This document shows positions 1 to 11,663 of a DNA stretch of 64,000 bases, in pieces (positions within the stretch are counted from its first letter, which is position 1; every line of letters starts with the position of its first letter). The stretch comes from Monodelphis domestica. Taxonomy: Eukaryota > Chordata > Mammalia > Didelphimorphia > Didelphidae. Made by a program: the position numbers and the translations under genes. The notes below the pieces were generated by a model, which had not been told where the DNA came from, did no database searches, and saw only the letters and a list, made by a program, of their open reading frames with translations. Where the stretch lies: NCBI RefSeq assembly GCF_027887165.1, contig NC_077235.1, forward strand, positions 11,739,033 through 11,803,032, written 5' to 3'.

Positions 1-54
1 TTCATGTTCCTGACTCTCTAAAGTTTTCTGTTTTGCCTTACCCTCTTCTTCCCC

Positions 55-205
55 CCCTCCCCACTTTTTAGATTCCTTTTTATATTGTCTGTTTCCATTA
101 GAATATAAAGTCCCTCAGGGGAGGGGATGTCTGGAACTGGGCTCATGAAGGTTTAGGAAACTTCCCTGCACACAGTAAGTGCTTAAATGCTTTGATCTAT
201 CCAAC
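55..205 (+). repeat. L2 LINE 3' end
   Basis: The stretch reads like the 3' end of an L2 LINE: a CT-rich lead-in, an 'attagaatataaagtccctcaggg' type block (broken here), then 'cacagtaagtgcttaaatgc' as the usual end of the element. It is old and diverged with no clear flanking duplication. Orientation is from the order of these blocks. Confidence 0.6.
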
Positions 206-322
206 CATCTGTCTATCCCTCTTCAAAAATTCCTCCTTTACAGCAAATATTAAGGATTACCCATCAGTAGACAGAAATTCCCAGGATAATGACATCAACT
301 AGAATTTTTACAAGACAGTTCT

Positions 323-638
323 TTTTTTTAAATTTTATTTAATTAGATCATTTAGAATATTTTCCCATGGTTACAAGACTCATGTTCTTTCCCCCCTTCC
401 ACCATCCCCCTCCCATAGCCAATGAGCAATTCCACTGGTTTTAAGAGATGTCATTGATCAAGACCCATTTCCATATTATTGATGTTTGCACTAGGGTGAC
501 CATTTAGATTCTACATCCCCAGTCATATCCCCATTGAACCATGTGATCAAGCAGTTGTTTTCCTTCTGCGTTTCTGCTCCCACAGTTCTTCCTCTGGATA
601 TGGATAGTGTTCTTTTTCATATGACCCTCCAAAAGTTG
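323..638 (-). mobile_element. L1 3'UTR fragment, 5'-truncated, with 12-bp TSD
   Basis: A poly-T start followed by the reverse complement of the marsupial L1 3'UTR, as seen at 47693 and 59500 in this window. It is flanked by a perfect 12-bp duplication, caagacagttct, at 311-322 and 639-650. This is an ordinary target-primed, 5'-truncated L1 insertion that contains no coding sequence. The intact duplication suggests moderate age. Confidence 0.9.
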
Positions 639-785
639 CAAGACAGTTCTTAATGGGGTCCAATCCTTCCCCCTTCCTCAACCACTAGAATTACAATTGA
701 ATAAAACAGAGCAGTAAAAAAAATGAAAAACACAAATGGCTAGTGTTAGTGAATGTTATTTTGATCTCTTGAGTAAGAAATGTCT

Positions 786-925
786 TCCTTCATTAACTGT
801 GTGGCCCTAGATATATCATTTAACCTCTCAGGGTTTCGGTTTCTTCACCTTTAAATGAGGGGTTTAGACCCAGTGGCTTATAAAATTTCTTCCAGCTCTA
901 AATCTGGGTCCTATTGACTCTGTCA
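786..925 (+). repeat. MIR-family SINE (MIR3-like tail)
   Basis: It contains the MIR core, with a 'gtggccctag...catttaacctctcagg' block, 'ttcttcacctttaaatgagg' and the MIR3-type 'ttccagctctaaatctgg' tail. Strongly diverged, with no flanking duplication visible. Confidence 0.6.
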
Positions 926-2228
926 TAGGCAACTTCCCAGGACTTATTTTTGAGTTATAGGTTGAGTTATAGGTTGTTTTGGTGAAAGGAGTTTTCAGTG
1001 GGCCTTCTCTGCACTGGCACATTAGATCCTTAGTATATGCTTATTCATGTATATAGTGTTTTTTGCCCAGTGACTAACTGAAAGATAGATAAACCTAGGC
1101 CCTGAAAAGCTTAAGAATTTCACTAAGGGCCTGGTAGAAAACCTATGGTTTATCCAAGAACCAAATGAGAATTTTTATTCCCAAGGCTCTCAAGAGGCAC
1201 TCCACAGGCCTCAAATATTCATTGAATTGAATGAAATGTCTTGCCCTCCACTTTGAAGCTGGTATCCTGCCTCCTGGCTGTTATGTACCCTTTTTTGTTT
1301 GCTCTCTTTCCTATAGAGAAATTTCCTACAAACCCTTATTAAAGCTCAGCACAGCTTTCCAGGGAATGTACTTTGTGTCATAGTTAACTCTGAATTTCAT
1401 TGATTTGTGACCTAGTATGAATTAACAGCATTGTCTGAGAGAGGTATATTGGGGTAAATTGGCATTCTAATTTTATTTGGAAGTGCTTTCATATGAAAAT
1501 CAGCCATATAAAGGCATTAGGTTATTGGCACAGTTCCTTCTAAAGTATTTTAGCTGGGTTGGGACTTGGCTGGTAAATGCACTAATTCTGGTGCAATGTT
1601 CATTTATTGAGGTTGCTTCTCTTTGCTAGTACAGCAGTTGGCACTAATGAATCTCTCCCCTCTAACCCAGTGCTGAGATTATTCGATTTGGGGACTATAA
1701 GCCTACAGCAAGCACATTCATTGACCTAAGAATTCCCTTGGTGGTAATTTGGCACTTTGCTCTGCTTGGAATCTGGGAGGAGTTTCGGTGGAAAAAGAAG
1801 TCAGGGCCCTGAGAGATCATATGCATGGCCCAGTCTGTGGTTCATGTTCCCTCCTAGGAAACCAGAGGCTGTCTGGAGTCACTGAGGTAACAATCAATAT
1901 GCATTACTTTCACAAGCAAAGGGTAATGATCTCCTTGAATTGTCAGTCCCTTCCGCTATTCCCATAAAGAGGGGATTAACTGAGGTGATGGCGGTAATAG
2001 CAGGCCACCACTGTGGGATAGTTAAGGATGCATTGCCCCAGCGCAGAGGCCCAGGAGAGAGCAGGAGCTATTTCTCTGGAGAGTTTCAAGCAGAGGTTGA
2101 ATTATCCCTTATTGAGGTCATTGTAGGTATTGGGGTTCTTTCCCAAGAATCAGTTAAACCAGAGAGTCCCCAAAGTCATTTCTCTCTTTTTTGAACCCTT
2201 ACTTTCTGCCTTAGTAACAACTTTAAGT
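926..2228. other. No gene or clear repeat recognised
   Basis: AT-rich single-copy-looking DNA. Two short open frames (1749-1967 and 1940-2194) overlap in different frames, resemble no family I know and lack splice or promoter context. I treat them as chance. Confidence 0.5.
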
Positions 2229-2383
2229 TGGAAGGACAAAAGGCTAGCCAATCTGGGCTAGGCCATTCACACAGGTCACACAGCTTGGAAGTGTCTGAGG
2301 CCATATTTGAACCCCACACCTCCTGACTCCATACCTAGAGCTCTATCCACTATGCTTCCTACCTGCTCCTCAAAGTTGTTTTC
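2229..2383 (-). repeat. CORE-SINE/MIR, antisense
   Basis: Reverse complement of the CORE-SINE body: 'aggtcacacagcttggaag', then 'gtgtctgaggccatatttga', then 'gctctatccactatgct', which matches the tRNA-like head in reverse. It lacks a recognisable poly-A or duplication, so it is old. Confidence 0.7.
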
Positions 2384-2545
2384 AACTCATATTCTGATGC
2401 TAAGAGTTAGGAGCAGGTTGCTGAGATGCAAGGAGTGAGTTGTCACCATTGAGAAGCCAAAGAAGACCAGTTAGGGCACAAGCTGGAGTTTAGATCAAGT
2501 TCCTGTTCGGATCAGTTCAAAGCCAAAGGCCTGGACATGATCTAG

Positions 2546-2735
2546 ACCAGGGCTCCTTAACTTCTTCATATATTTTGAACTTCTATGGTATTCTGGTGAA
2601 GGCCCCTGCTCAGAAAAACATTTTTTGATAACCAGTCCAGTTAGTAAAAATAAAGATGATTTGGAGTCTTCTCCATACAAGTTCCTAAACTCTCTGAAAT
2701 CTATCCACAATGTGCTTCTGTGGACCCCTTAAGAG
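2546..2735 (+). repeat. Probable hAT/Charlie-type MITE, degenerate
   Basis: It starts with 'ccagggctccttaacttctt' and contains 'ctggtgaaggcccctgctca' and 'tgtggaccccttaagag', the arrangement seen in hAT non-autonomous elements whose ends read (g)ggttcttaacc...gacccc. The terminal inverted repeats are too worn to fix the ends. Confidence 0.4.
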
Positions 2736-3604
2736 CTCTCAAGAAAGATAAAAAGAGTCCAATGTATTCTAAGAGATATAGGTGGTTGGTCCCAAGGATA
2801 AGTCACATAAATCAGAACAGAGCTGGCCAGTCATGAAACACTCACAGAAATGTGAGGTTTAGTCAGGAAATCCAAGCTCCCTTCTAAGGGTTTGGGAGAC
2901 ACTGGTGTCTTCCTTCAAATTCATTTCTATTGCTTCCTGGTTTATTACAGGGGAAGAGGAATCATTCTGAGAGTAGTTGTAGAACCACAAGCCCGTTAAG
3001 TTTGCTTGTTTTCCCTGAACATAATGTGTGGATTGAGTTGTGTGCATCTTTGGCTTCTACTTCGGCTTCTGTGAATCTGCCACATGGTTCATTTTCTGAG
3101 GATTGACGGATGCTGGCCATGTGATCCTACCTCCTTTTCCAGTGACACATGACCTTAAGATGCCTCCTACATCTATTTTAATAACTCGGGAACCTGACTT
3201 CATGCTAGCAACTAATAATCTAATTAATTTTTCTGACAAACCAATTCATGTGTTTTATCAGTGCAGATATTCCATAAAAACATTTGTTTGGGGGTATCTT
3301 CTTAGATATACATAAGGCTTTGTTGTTGCAAGTTGTCCCCACTTTGAACTTGCCACTCCTTTTTTTGCCTGGGAAATTTCATTCCCCCAATGTTTGCATT
3401 CCTGATTTGTTTCCAGGTCTTGCCTGTCTCTCCTATCCAAAATCTGGCCTTCCCAGACATTTGACATTATTAATCATGGGAAACCTGAGGAAGAAACTTC
3501 CTCTTCCTTACAAAACCAAGGGCTCTCAAATGTCATAGAAATTTACCTTGTTGTTTTGGCACCCTAGCCATCCTGCCCAGAAAGGAGTTATAGAGAACTG
3601 GTGA
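2736..3604. other. No gene recognised
   Basis: Mixed AT-rich sequence. Open frames of 60-84 codons occur on both strands over the same bases (for example 3057-3239 minus and 3103-3315 plus), the usual pattern of chance frames. No splice-site pairs, repeats or promoter motifs stood out. Confidence 0.45.
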
Positions 3605-3760
3605 AGCTCTTTTATTATTGTTGTTCATTCTTCATTTTCAAAGAGGACCAATGACCAACAACAACAAGATTTAAGTTGGGCAGTTGTAGGACACTACTAG
3701 AGATACCTTCTCTAGTAGATGCTGCTGACCCTCCTCACCCTCCTCCTGCCAAAGCCTAGA
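3605..3760 (-). repeat. Marsupial SINE with microsatellite tail (RTE-type 3' end?)
   Basis: An (att)(gtt) microsatellite is followed by 'cattcttcattttcaaagag' and a diverged body. In reverse complement this is a short element ending in a simple repeat rather than poly-A, as expected for SINEs mobilised by RTE- or L2-type LINEs. The family name is uncertain. Confidence 0.45.
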
Positions 3761-5794
3761 AGCCATCATGCTCAATGTTTCTGTGACTTCTCTTTTGTCC
3801 TTTCCCCCATTCTCCAACTCATGAGTTCCTCATTTTATTTCTTGGGCCTTCCTCTATTTGAGTTAAAGCTTATCATCATAAGGACATATTACTTTATGGA
3901 TGATTGTCTTTTCCAAATCATTTATTAAAATGTCCAAGGCCCCTAACTGCTAGAGCAGACTAAAGACATTAAGGCATACATTCAGGCATCCTACATGGAT
4001 AGAGCTGTATTCATCCCCTTGCCTGTTCAGGCTCAAAGCTTTATTATAAGATTTGAAGAATAATGGAGAGGATTTGCCAACTTCTAACAATGGACAACTC
4101 CTACTTGTTCTTAACTGCAAATATGAAAAAAGTTCTAGAAGACTGAAATTTATCCACTATTAACCCGAGTCATAACTGCTCTTCTTCTAAATAATGGTGT
4201 TTGAGGATAGAAGTCATTTATGTTTTTCTGTGCATGCTACATAAATGATCTGCTTTATTTCAGAAGAATATCCACAAGAACTTTCATGGGTGAAATCTAC
4301 TGACCTCAGTAGCTTAAGGACTCCATCCAGGGTCATTCCTGAGTGCCAAGTATTCTGGGCAGTTGTATTAGATTGCCCAGAGAATTGATATGCTTGTCAC
4401 CAATTAGAGCAATAGCTTAGATTTTTCTAAAGTATTTCTGGCATGACAGTACAGTTAATATCTGTAACAAACCTGGAGACACACTTATGAATCCAATTAA
4501 GTCACATTTTATTGAATCTCAATATTATGTTGTTTCCATTGCCCCTTCAGCACCATCACCTACCCTAGGTCTGCATTAAATGCTAGCAGTTGTTGGCTTT
4601 CTGTGATTGCCTGATTGACTAACAAGCCATGAAGCTGTACATTGGTGTATCTTCCCCAGTGTTCGTTACTGTATAGTAGTCCTATGGAACAGTATTAACG
4701 TTGCATTGAAAGTCTCTACCGCAGTGATCTGGCTTGAACTTCATTGATTGGTGCCTAGATAACTTTTGCACATGGTAACCAAGGGAAATGTTAGCTTTTC
4801 TCCCCTAAGATGCTTGGAATCTATAAGCAAATGGCTTGTTGAAGGATGACATTTTTATATAGATGTTTCTAAGGTTTTAAAATAGTCACATTTTATATTG
4901 ATGGCTTTCTTCTGTCTAACCTCTTCCTATCTAAAGAGATGTCAAACTGGAGAAAATGAAACACTTTGTTTGAATTAGAACATCCCAAACTCACTGATTT
5001 TCTAAGTGTTCAGAACACCTGCCCCCACGAGAACTGCTGAAGTCGACAATGGTATTTATACTGAGATTATAGAATCATCGTATCCTCAATGGCATTTTTG
5101 TCTTTAGAATACGTGAGGGATGCCAGCACTTCTCACTGCTTAATTGGTTTTCTCCCTCGACTTTAATTAAACTCACCCTAAGCTTGCAAAACCCCAAAGC
5201 CGATGCTTGAGGGTAAGAAGCCCAAGTGTTTCTCAGCATTGAACACAACATAATGAAGAATCAATTGTACTGTTTGATTAACTGAATATGCTACTTCTTT
5301 ACATTTTTAGGAAGTGCCTTTGTTACAATGAAAGTGAGGCTACGAAAAATTGGTCTTTTAATGGTAAGATGTTCCTTAAAAAAACTTAACCACTCAATAC
5401 TACCTTTTTAAAAAAAGAGGACTTTGTGAAATATTATTTTGAACAAATCCTCATTCATCAACAAGATGATTGGTACCCTAGGTACCATTTTAAAGAAGCC
5501 TCCCTCCTGGCGTTTTCCCTGATCAAAGTTGAGTTTTTAGCCTTCTGAAGTTCTTGGTCGTCTGTAGTTCATCTTCTTTCTCAATTCTTATGGTGAGGTG
5601 CCTTGAATTAACTGAACCAGTTTAATGTGCTCTGGAAGACTCTCTCTTTGATAAAGATTACCAGTATTTGTTTTTCATATCTTAAATGTGCCTAAAGATT
5701 GAACAATAGGAACTCAAAGAGATAGAATGAGTTTTCCCACACTATAAAGTTTTTCCTGCTAGAAAATAACTCTAAAAACAAACACAAATGAAAC
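3761..5794. other. Single-copy-looking DNA, no gene recognised
   Basis: About 2 kb with no clear transposon, coding exon or RNA gene. The segment near 5130-5290 has TTAATTAA-type homeodomain-like sites and few signs of repeat origin, so it could be regulatory. Sequence alone does not prove it. Confidence 0.4.
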
Positions 5795-6590
5795 ACTCAG
5801 TTAATCAGTCAACAAGCATTCATTTAATTCTATGTGCCAGGCATGGCACAAAGTGCTGGGATTACAAAAAAAATGCAAAAGTCGTTAGCCCTATCAAGAA
5901 GTTAAGGACGATATTTGTAACTAGTTGCATGGAAGATACATAGAGAGTAGGTAGAACTTGTTATTTTAAAGGAGTGGTGTCAAACTCAAATAAAAAAGTT
6001 CCCTGCCAAATACATATTGTCTTGGAAAACCACAAATTAGCATTATCTATTGCTTTAAAATTTTTGTTTAATTTTTGTAAAACATAGATTGCATTTTAAT
6101 TTGGATTCTCTCTGGTGTCATACCTCTGTTTTAGAGGACAAGGCTCTAACAGGTTGGGGTGGGAAGAGTAATGAAGGAAAAAGAAGATTCTAAGGGGAAG
6201 AAGTAAAGAGAAAGGGTATTCCAGGCATAGGGGACTGCTCCTGCAAAGGAATGGAGATAGAAGATGTACTCTCATGTGGAGGGACAACCAGTTGGCCAGT
6301 ATTGCTGAATTGTATCATAACTACAAGAGAGTAAGTTTAAGACTGGTAAAATAGGAAGGGGCCAAGTTGCAAAGACATTTAAAAGCCAGACAAAATAAGT
6401 TATGCTTAATCCTGAAAGAAATGAGAAATTGCTGGAGTTAATTTATTAGAAAGGATATTATGGTCAGACCTATACTTGAGGAAAATCACTTTGGCTGCAA
6501 CATGGAACATAAATTGTAGTGCAGACTAGTGACTGGAAGATCCATTAGAAAGCTACTTACACAACTGTCAGAAGAAGAGATCACACCCAT
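5795..6590 (-). repeat. Ancient L2/L3-type repeat, interrupted by a hAT MITE
   Basis: The first part (5800-5875) is the reverse complement of an L2-type 3' end, 'tctatgtgccaggcatggca...agtgctgggattac'. After the hAT insertion at 5972-6128 the text resumes as a diverged body that includes 'ggaaaatcactttggctgca'. A related block occurs at 47575-48065. Family assignment is tentative. Confidence 0.45.
5972..6128. mobile_element. hAT-type MITE (157 bp) with 8-bp TSD
   Basis: Both ends show worn inverted repeats of the CAGRGGTGTCAAAC type ('gagtggtgtcaaactc' and 'ggtgtcatacctctg'). The flanks carry 8-bp duplications differing at one base, ttttaaag at 5964-5971 and ttttagag at 6129-6136. The length and 8-bp duplication fit a non-autonomous hAT element. 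It encodes nothing. Confidence 0.7.
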
Positions 6591-6945
6591 AATTTTGTCT
6601 TCTTCTCCAACTTATGTCTGTTGAGTTAGGTCTCTAAGATGGCACCTCAGATGTCTAAGCATTACCACTTTTTGATTGTGTACTTTATTATATACACTAC
6701 TGATGTCTAAATATTTTGGATCATGTACCCTATCAATAAAAAATATACTACAACTTGTTCAATGTATGTATGCTTTGATATACATTATAAATCATAAAAA
6801 TAGAAATTAAGGCTCAGATAAAGATGAAATAATACTTTCAAATGATTTTATTTATATCAGCGTTTCCCAGCTCAGGTTACCTAAGCAAAATACAACCCTT
6901 TTTTTCTCAATAAAATTATTTTTGAAATATTTTGGAAGACATATT

Positions 6946-7036
6946 AATTAATTAATTAATTTTACTTTTATCATGTTTATTTTCACACTTCCCCAACTCC
7001 TCACGGCATGCCATAATGTCAATTGCTTTGTATCTT
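6946..7036 (-). other. Probable 3'-transduced flank of L1-A
   Basis: Between the L1-A poly-A tract and its duplication lies 91 bp that matches no part of other L1 copies here. On the minus strand it contains an AATAAA signal (in 'gtgaaaataaacatg') about 20 bp before an (aatt)n tail-like end. That is the layout of an L1 transcript reading through its own weak polyadenylation signal to a downstream one. Confidence 0.65.
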
Positions 7037-7389
7037 TTTTTTTTTAAACATTATTTTATTTGGTCATTTTCAAACTTTATTCATTAGGAACAAAGATCAC
7101 CTTCCCCCCACCAACACCCCACCCCTCCCATTGGCAATGCGTGATTCCTCTGGGTATCACATGCGTCTTCAACCCGAGGCCATTGACATGCTATTGGTTT
7201 CCCTAGTAGGGTGTTCATTCAGAGTCTCTCCTCCATCATATCCCCTCCACCCCTGTAGTCAAGCTGTTGTCCTTGCTCAGTGTTTTTACTCCCACCCTTT
7301 GTCCTCTGCTTGTGGGTAGTGTTTTTTTTTTCTCCTTGATCCCTGCAGGTTGTTCAGGGACGTTGCATTGAGACAGATTGAGAAGTCCA

Positions 7390-10300
7390 TTACTTTCGAT
7401 TGTACCACAGTGTATCAGTCTCTATGTACAATGTTCTCCTGACTCTGCTCCTCTCACTCTGCATCAATTCCTGGACGTCCTTCCAGTTCACATGGAATCC
7501 CTCCAGTTCATTATTCATTTGAGCACAATAGTACTCCATCACCAACATATACCATAATTTGTTCAGTCATTCCCCAATTGAAGGGCATCCCCTCATTTTC
7601 CAGTTTTTTTTTGCCACCACAAAGAGCACAGCTATGAATATTTTTGTACAAGTCTTTTTACTTATTGTCTCATTGTCTCTTTGGGGTACAAGCCCAGCAG
7701 TGCTATGGCTGGATCAAAGGGCAGACATTCTTTTATCTCCCTTTGGGCATAGTTCCAAATTGTCCTCCAGAATGGTTGGATCAATTCACAACTCCACCAG
7801 CAATGAATTAATATCCCCACTTTGCCACATCCCCTCCAACATTCATTACTTTCTTTCACTGTCATGTTAGCCAATCTGCTAGGTGTGAGGTGATATCTCA
7901 AAGTTGTTTTGATTTGCATCTCTCTATCAGAGATTTAGAAAGCTTTTTCATGTGCTTAATAATAGTTTTCATTTCTTTGGCTGAAAACTGCCCATTCATG
8001 TCCCTTGCCCATTTATCAATTGGAGAATGGCTAGATTTTTTGTACAATTGATTTAGCTCTTTATAAATTTGAGTAATTAAACCTTTGTCAGAGGATTTTA
8101 TGAAGATTGTTTCCCAATTTGTTGTTTTCCTTCTGATTTTAGTTACATTGGTTTTGTTTGTACAAAAACTTTTTAATTTGAAGTAGTCAAAATTATTTAT
8201 TTTGCATTTTGTGCCTCTTTCTAAGTCTTGCTTGGTTTTAAAGTCTTTCACTTCCCAAAGGTCTGACATGTATATTATTCTGTGTTCACCTAATTTACTT
8301 GTAGTTTCCTTCTTTATGTTCAGGTCATTCATCCATTCTGAGTTTATCTTGGTGTAGGGTCTGAGGTGTTGATCCAGACCTAATCTCTCCCACACTGTCT
8401 TCGAGTTTTCCCAGCAGTTTTTGTCAAATAGTGGATTTTTGTCCCCAAAACTGGGATCTTTGGGTTTTTCATAGACTGTCTTGCTGAGGTCACTTACCCC
8501 AAGTCTATTCCACTGATCCTCCTTTCTGTCTCTTAGCCAGTACCAAATTGTTTTGATGACTACTGCTTTATAGTATAGTTTGAGATCTGGGACTGCAAGG
8601 CCACCTTTCTTTGTATTTTTTTTTCATTATTTCCCTGGATATCCTTGATCCTTTGTTCTTCCAAATTAACTTTGTTATGTTTTTTTCTAATTCAGTAAAA
8701 TTTTTTTGGAAGTTCAGCTGATGGTTTTAGATAGATACTGTTTATTATTTTTAGGAAAGACCCTTCTATTCCTATACTTTCCAGTGTTTTTAATAAGAAT
8801 GGGTGTTGTATTTCATCAAAGGCTTTTTCTGTGTCTATTGAAATAATCATGTGGTTTTTGTTGGTTTGTTTGTTGATATGGTCAATTATGTGGATGGTTT
8901 TCCTAATATTGAACCATCCTTGCATTCCTGGTATGAATCCTACTTGATCATAGTGAATGACCCTCCTGATCACTTGCTGAAGTCTTTTTGCTAGTATCCT
9001 GTTTAAGATTTTTGCATCTATGTTGATTAGGGAGATTGGTCTATAGTTTTCTTTCTCCGTTTTTGATTTACCTGGCTTTGGAATCAGTATCATATTTGTG
9101 TCATAAAAGGAGTTTGGTAGCACTCCCTCTTTGCTAACTATGTCAAATAGTTTCTATAGTATTGGGATTAGCTGTTCTTTGAATGTTTGATAGAATTCTC
9201 TAGTGAAATTATCAGGCCCTGGGAATTTTTTCTTAGGGAATTCTTTGATGGCCTGTTGGATTTCTTTTTCTGATATGGGATTATTTAAGAATTCTATTTC
9301 TTCTTCTGTTAGTCTAGGCAATTTATATTTTTGTAAATATTCATCCATATTGCCTAGATTGGCATATTTATTGCCATATAATTGGGCAAAGAAGTTTTTA
9401 GTGATTGCCTTAATTTTCTCTTCATTGGAGTTAAGGTCCCCCTCTTCATCCTTGATGCTGTTAATTTGCCTTTCTTCTTTCCTTTTTTTAATTAGAATAA
9501 CCAGTACTTTGTCTATTTTGTTTGTTTTTTCAAAGTACCAGCTTCTTCTTTTTTTTTTTGAAAGTTCTTGTTTTGAATTATATTTTTTTAAATATATTTT
9601 ATTTGATCATTTCCAAGCATTATTCGTTAAAGACATAGATCATTTTCTTTTCCTCCCCCCCACCCCCCATAGCCGACCCGTAAGTCCACTGGGCATTAGA
9701 TGTTTTCTTGATTTGAACCCATTGCTTTGTTGATAGTATTTGCATTAGAGTGTTCATTTAGAGTCTATCCTCTGTCATGTCCCCACAACCTCTGTATTCA
9801 GGCAGTTGCTTTTTCTCGGTGTTTCCACTCCCATAGTTTATCCTTTGCTTATGAATGGTGTTTTTTTTCTCCTGGATCCCTGCAAGTTGTTCAGCTTCTT
9901 ATCTTATTTATTAGTTCGATAGTTCTATCACATTCAATTTTATTAATTTCTTCCTTAATTCTTAGGATTTCTAATTTGGTTTTCTTCTGGGGGGTGTTAA
10001 TTTGTTCGGTTTCAAGTTTTTTGATTTGCATGTCCAATTCATTGAACACTGCCCTCCCTAATTTTGTTAATATATGCGCTCAGGGATATGAATTTTCCTC
10101 TGAGTACTGCTTTGGCTGCATCCCATAAGGTTTGAAATGATGTCTCACCATTGTCATTTTCTTCAATGAAATTATTGTTTCTATGATTTGTTATCTAACT
10201 AACCATTTTTGGAGCATCATATTATTTAATTTCCAATTAATTTTTGATTTTGTTCTCTACATACCCTTAATGATCATTATTTTTATTGCCTTATGATCTG

Positions 10301-10957
10301 AAAAGGTTGCATTAATTATTTTTGCTCTTTTGAACTTGTTTGCCATGTTTCTATGCCCTAGTACATGGTCAATCTTTGTGAATGTGCCATGTGCTGCTGA
10401 AAAGAAGGTGTTTTCCCTTTTCTCCCTATTTATTTTTCTCCATATATCTATCAACTCTAATTTTTCTAAGATTTTATTCACCTCTTTTACCCCTTTTTTA
10501 TTTATTTTTTGATTTGATTTATCTAAATTTGATAGTGGTTGGTTCAGATCTCCCACTAGTATAGTTTTATTATCTGTTTCCTCCTTCAATTCTCCTAGTT
10601 TCTCCATTAGAAATTTGGGTGCTATACCATTTGGTGCATACATGTTGATTAGTGATATTTCCTCGTTGTCTATACTCCCTTTTAACAGAATGTAATTACC
10701 TTCCCTATCCCTTTTAATCAGGTCTATTTTTGCTTTGGCTTTGTCAGATATCATGATTGCTACTCCTGCCTTCTTTCTGTCAGTTGAGGCCCAATAGGTC
10801 TTACTCCAAACTTTAATTCTGACCTTGTGAGTTTCTACCCACCACATGTTTCCTGAAGACAACATATGGTAGGCTTTTGGATTCTAATCCATTCTGCTAT
10901 TTGTCTATGTTTTATGGGTGAGTACATCCCATTCACGTTCAATGTTATGATTGTCAT
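7390..10957 (-). pseudogene. L1-A ORF2 remnant (endonuclease, reverse transcriptase, C-terminal domain)
   Basis: The reading begins at the minus-strand ATG 10957-10955 with MTIITLNVNG, the start of the APE-type endonuclease. The endonuclease continues as an open block at 10865-10257 after a frameshift near 10830; 'MYAPNG', 'VGDLNQPL', 'IDHVLGHR' and 'TFSDHKAI' are visible. A 344-bp nested L1 tail splits the linker. The reverse transcriptase N-terminal half is open at 9123-8692 ([46 protein letters not shown]). After KPSA the frame jumps to ELPKKF: about 650 bp holding the rest of the polymerase, including the catalytic aspartate pair, is missing. The C-terminal part follows at 8395-7662, with [12 protein letters not shown] and the C-x-H cysteine region. 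Frames are broken several times, so no active protein is possible. Confidence 0.9.
9548..9891 (-). mobile_element. L1 3'UTR fragment nested in L1-A, with 9-bp TSD
   Basis: It is inserted in the ORF2 linker of L1-A. Flanking duplications cagcttctt lie at 9539-9547 and 9892-9900. Removing the insert restores the expected frame (…[13 protein letters not shown]…). It matches the 3' end of the L1 at 49633-50828 closely, so it is a young subfamily. There are two T tracts, at 9548-9559 and 9582-9589, separated by about 20 bp of non-L1 sequence. It is therefore younger than L1-A. Confidence 0.9.
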
Positions 10958-11663
10958 TTGTGAGTTCCCCAGCATTTTTATATCCTCCCCTAATTCGGAC
11001 CTTTCTTCTTTTGCTATTACCTTTTAAATCCATGGTTTATTTTAAATCAGTCCCCCTAGTCCCCTCCCTTGTTATGCTTCCCTTTCTATCCCTTCCCTTT
11101 TTGTTCCCTCCCCCTCCCCCTTCTCCTTCCCTCACTTTTTGTGTTCCCTCCTCTCTTACCCCCCTTGGTTTTCCCATCTCCCATACCCCGTTGGATAAGA
11201 TAAAATTCAAGATCCCAATGGATCTAGATGCTCTTCCCTCTCAGAGTTGTTTTCACTGAGAGTAAGGTTTAAGTAGTACCAATTAGCACTCTCTTCCTCT
11301 CCTTCTTATAAGAGAATTCTTCCCCTCCCCTTCCCATGTGTATCTTTGTGTGACCAAGATTGTTCTATTTAATTTATTCTATTTATTCAAGTATATCTTA
11401 GTACCATCATTGATTCCCCCTTCCTTTTTCTTTCTTTTTTTCTCCCTCCCCTCCAAATCATGTTAATGCCCCAATCTTTCCCTATGAGTGATTCTTCTGA
11501 TTACTCTATTAATGCATACAATTTTTGAAATTAGCACATAACATTTCCCCCATATGTTAGTATATATAATTTGATCTAATTGTGGCCCTTATACAAGAGA
11601 GTTTGAATAAAAGAGGGAAAAAAAGCACTTTTGTCCTTTCCCCTTTCTTTCATATTTACCTTT

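Noticed and set aside
9203-10128. Plus-strand open frames of 176 and 133 codons
   Set aside because: They lie antisense to L1-A ORF2 and the nested L1 tail. Their hydrophobic Ser/Phe/Leu composition is what reverse-translated A-rich L1 DNA gives.
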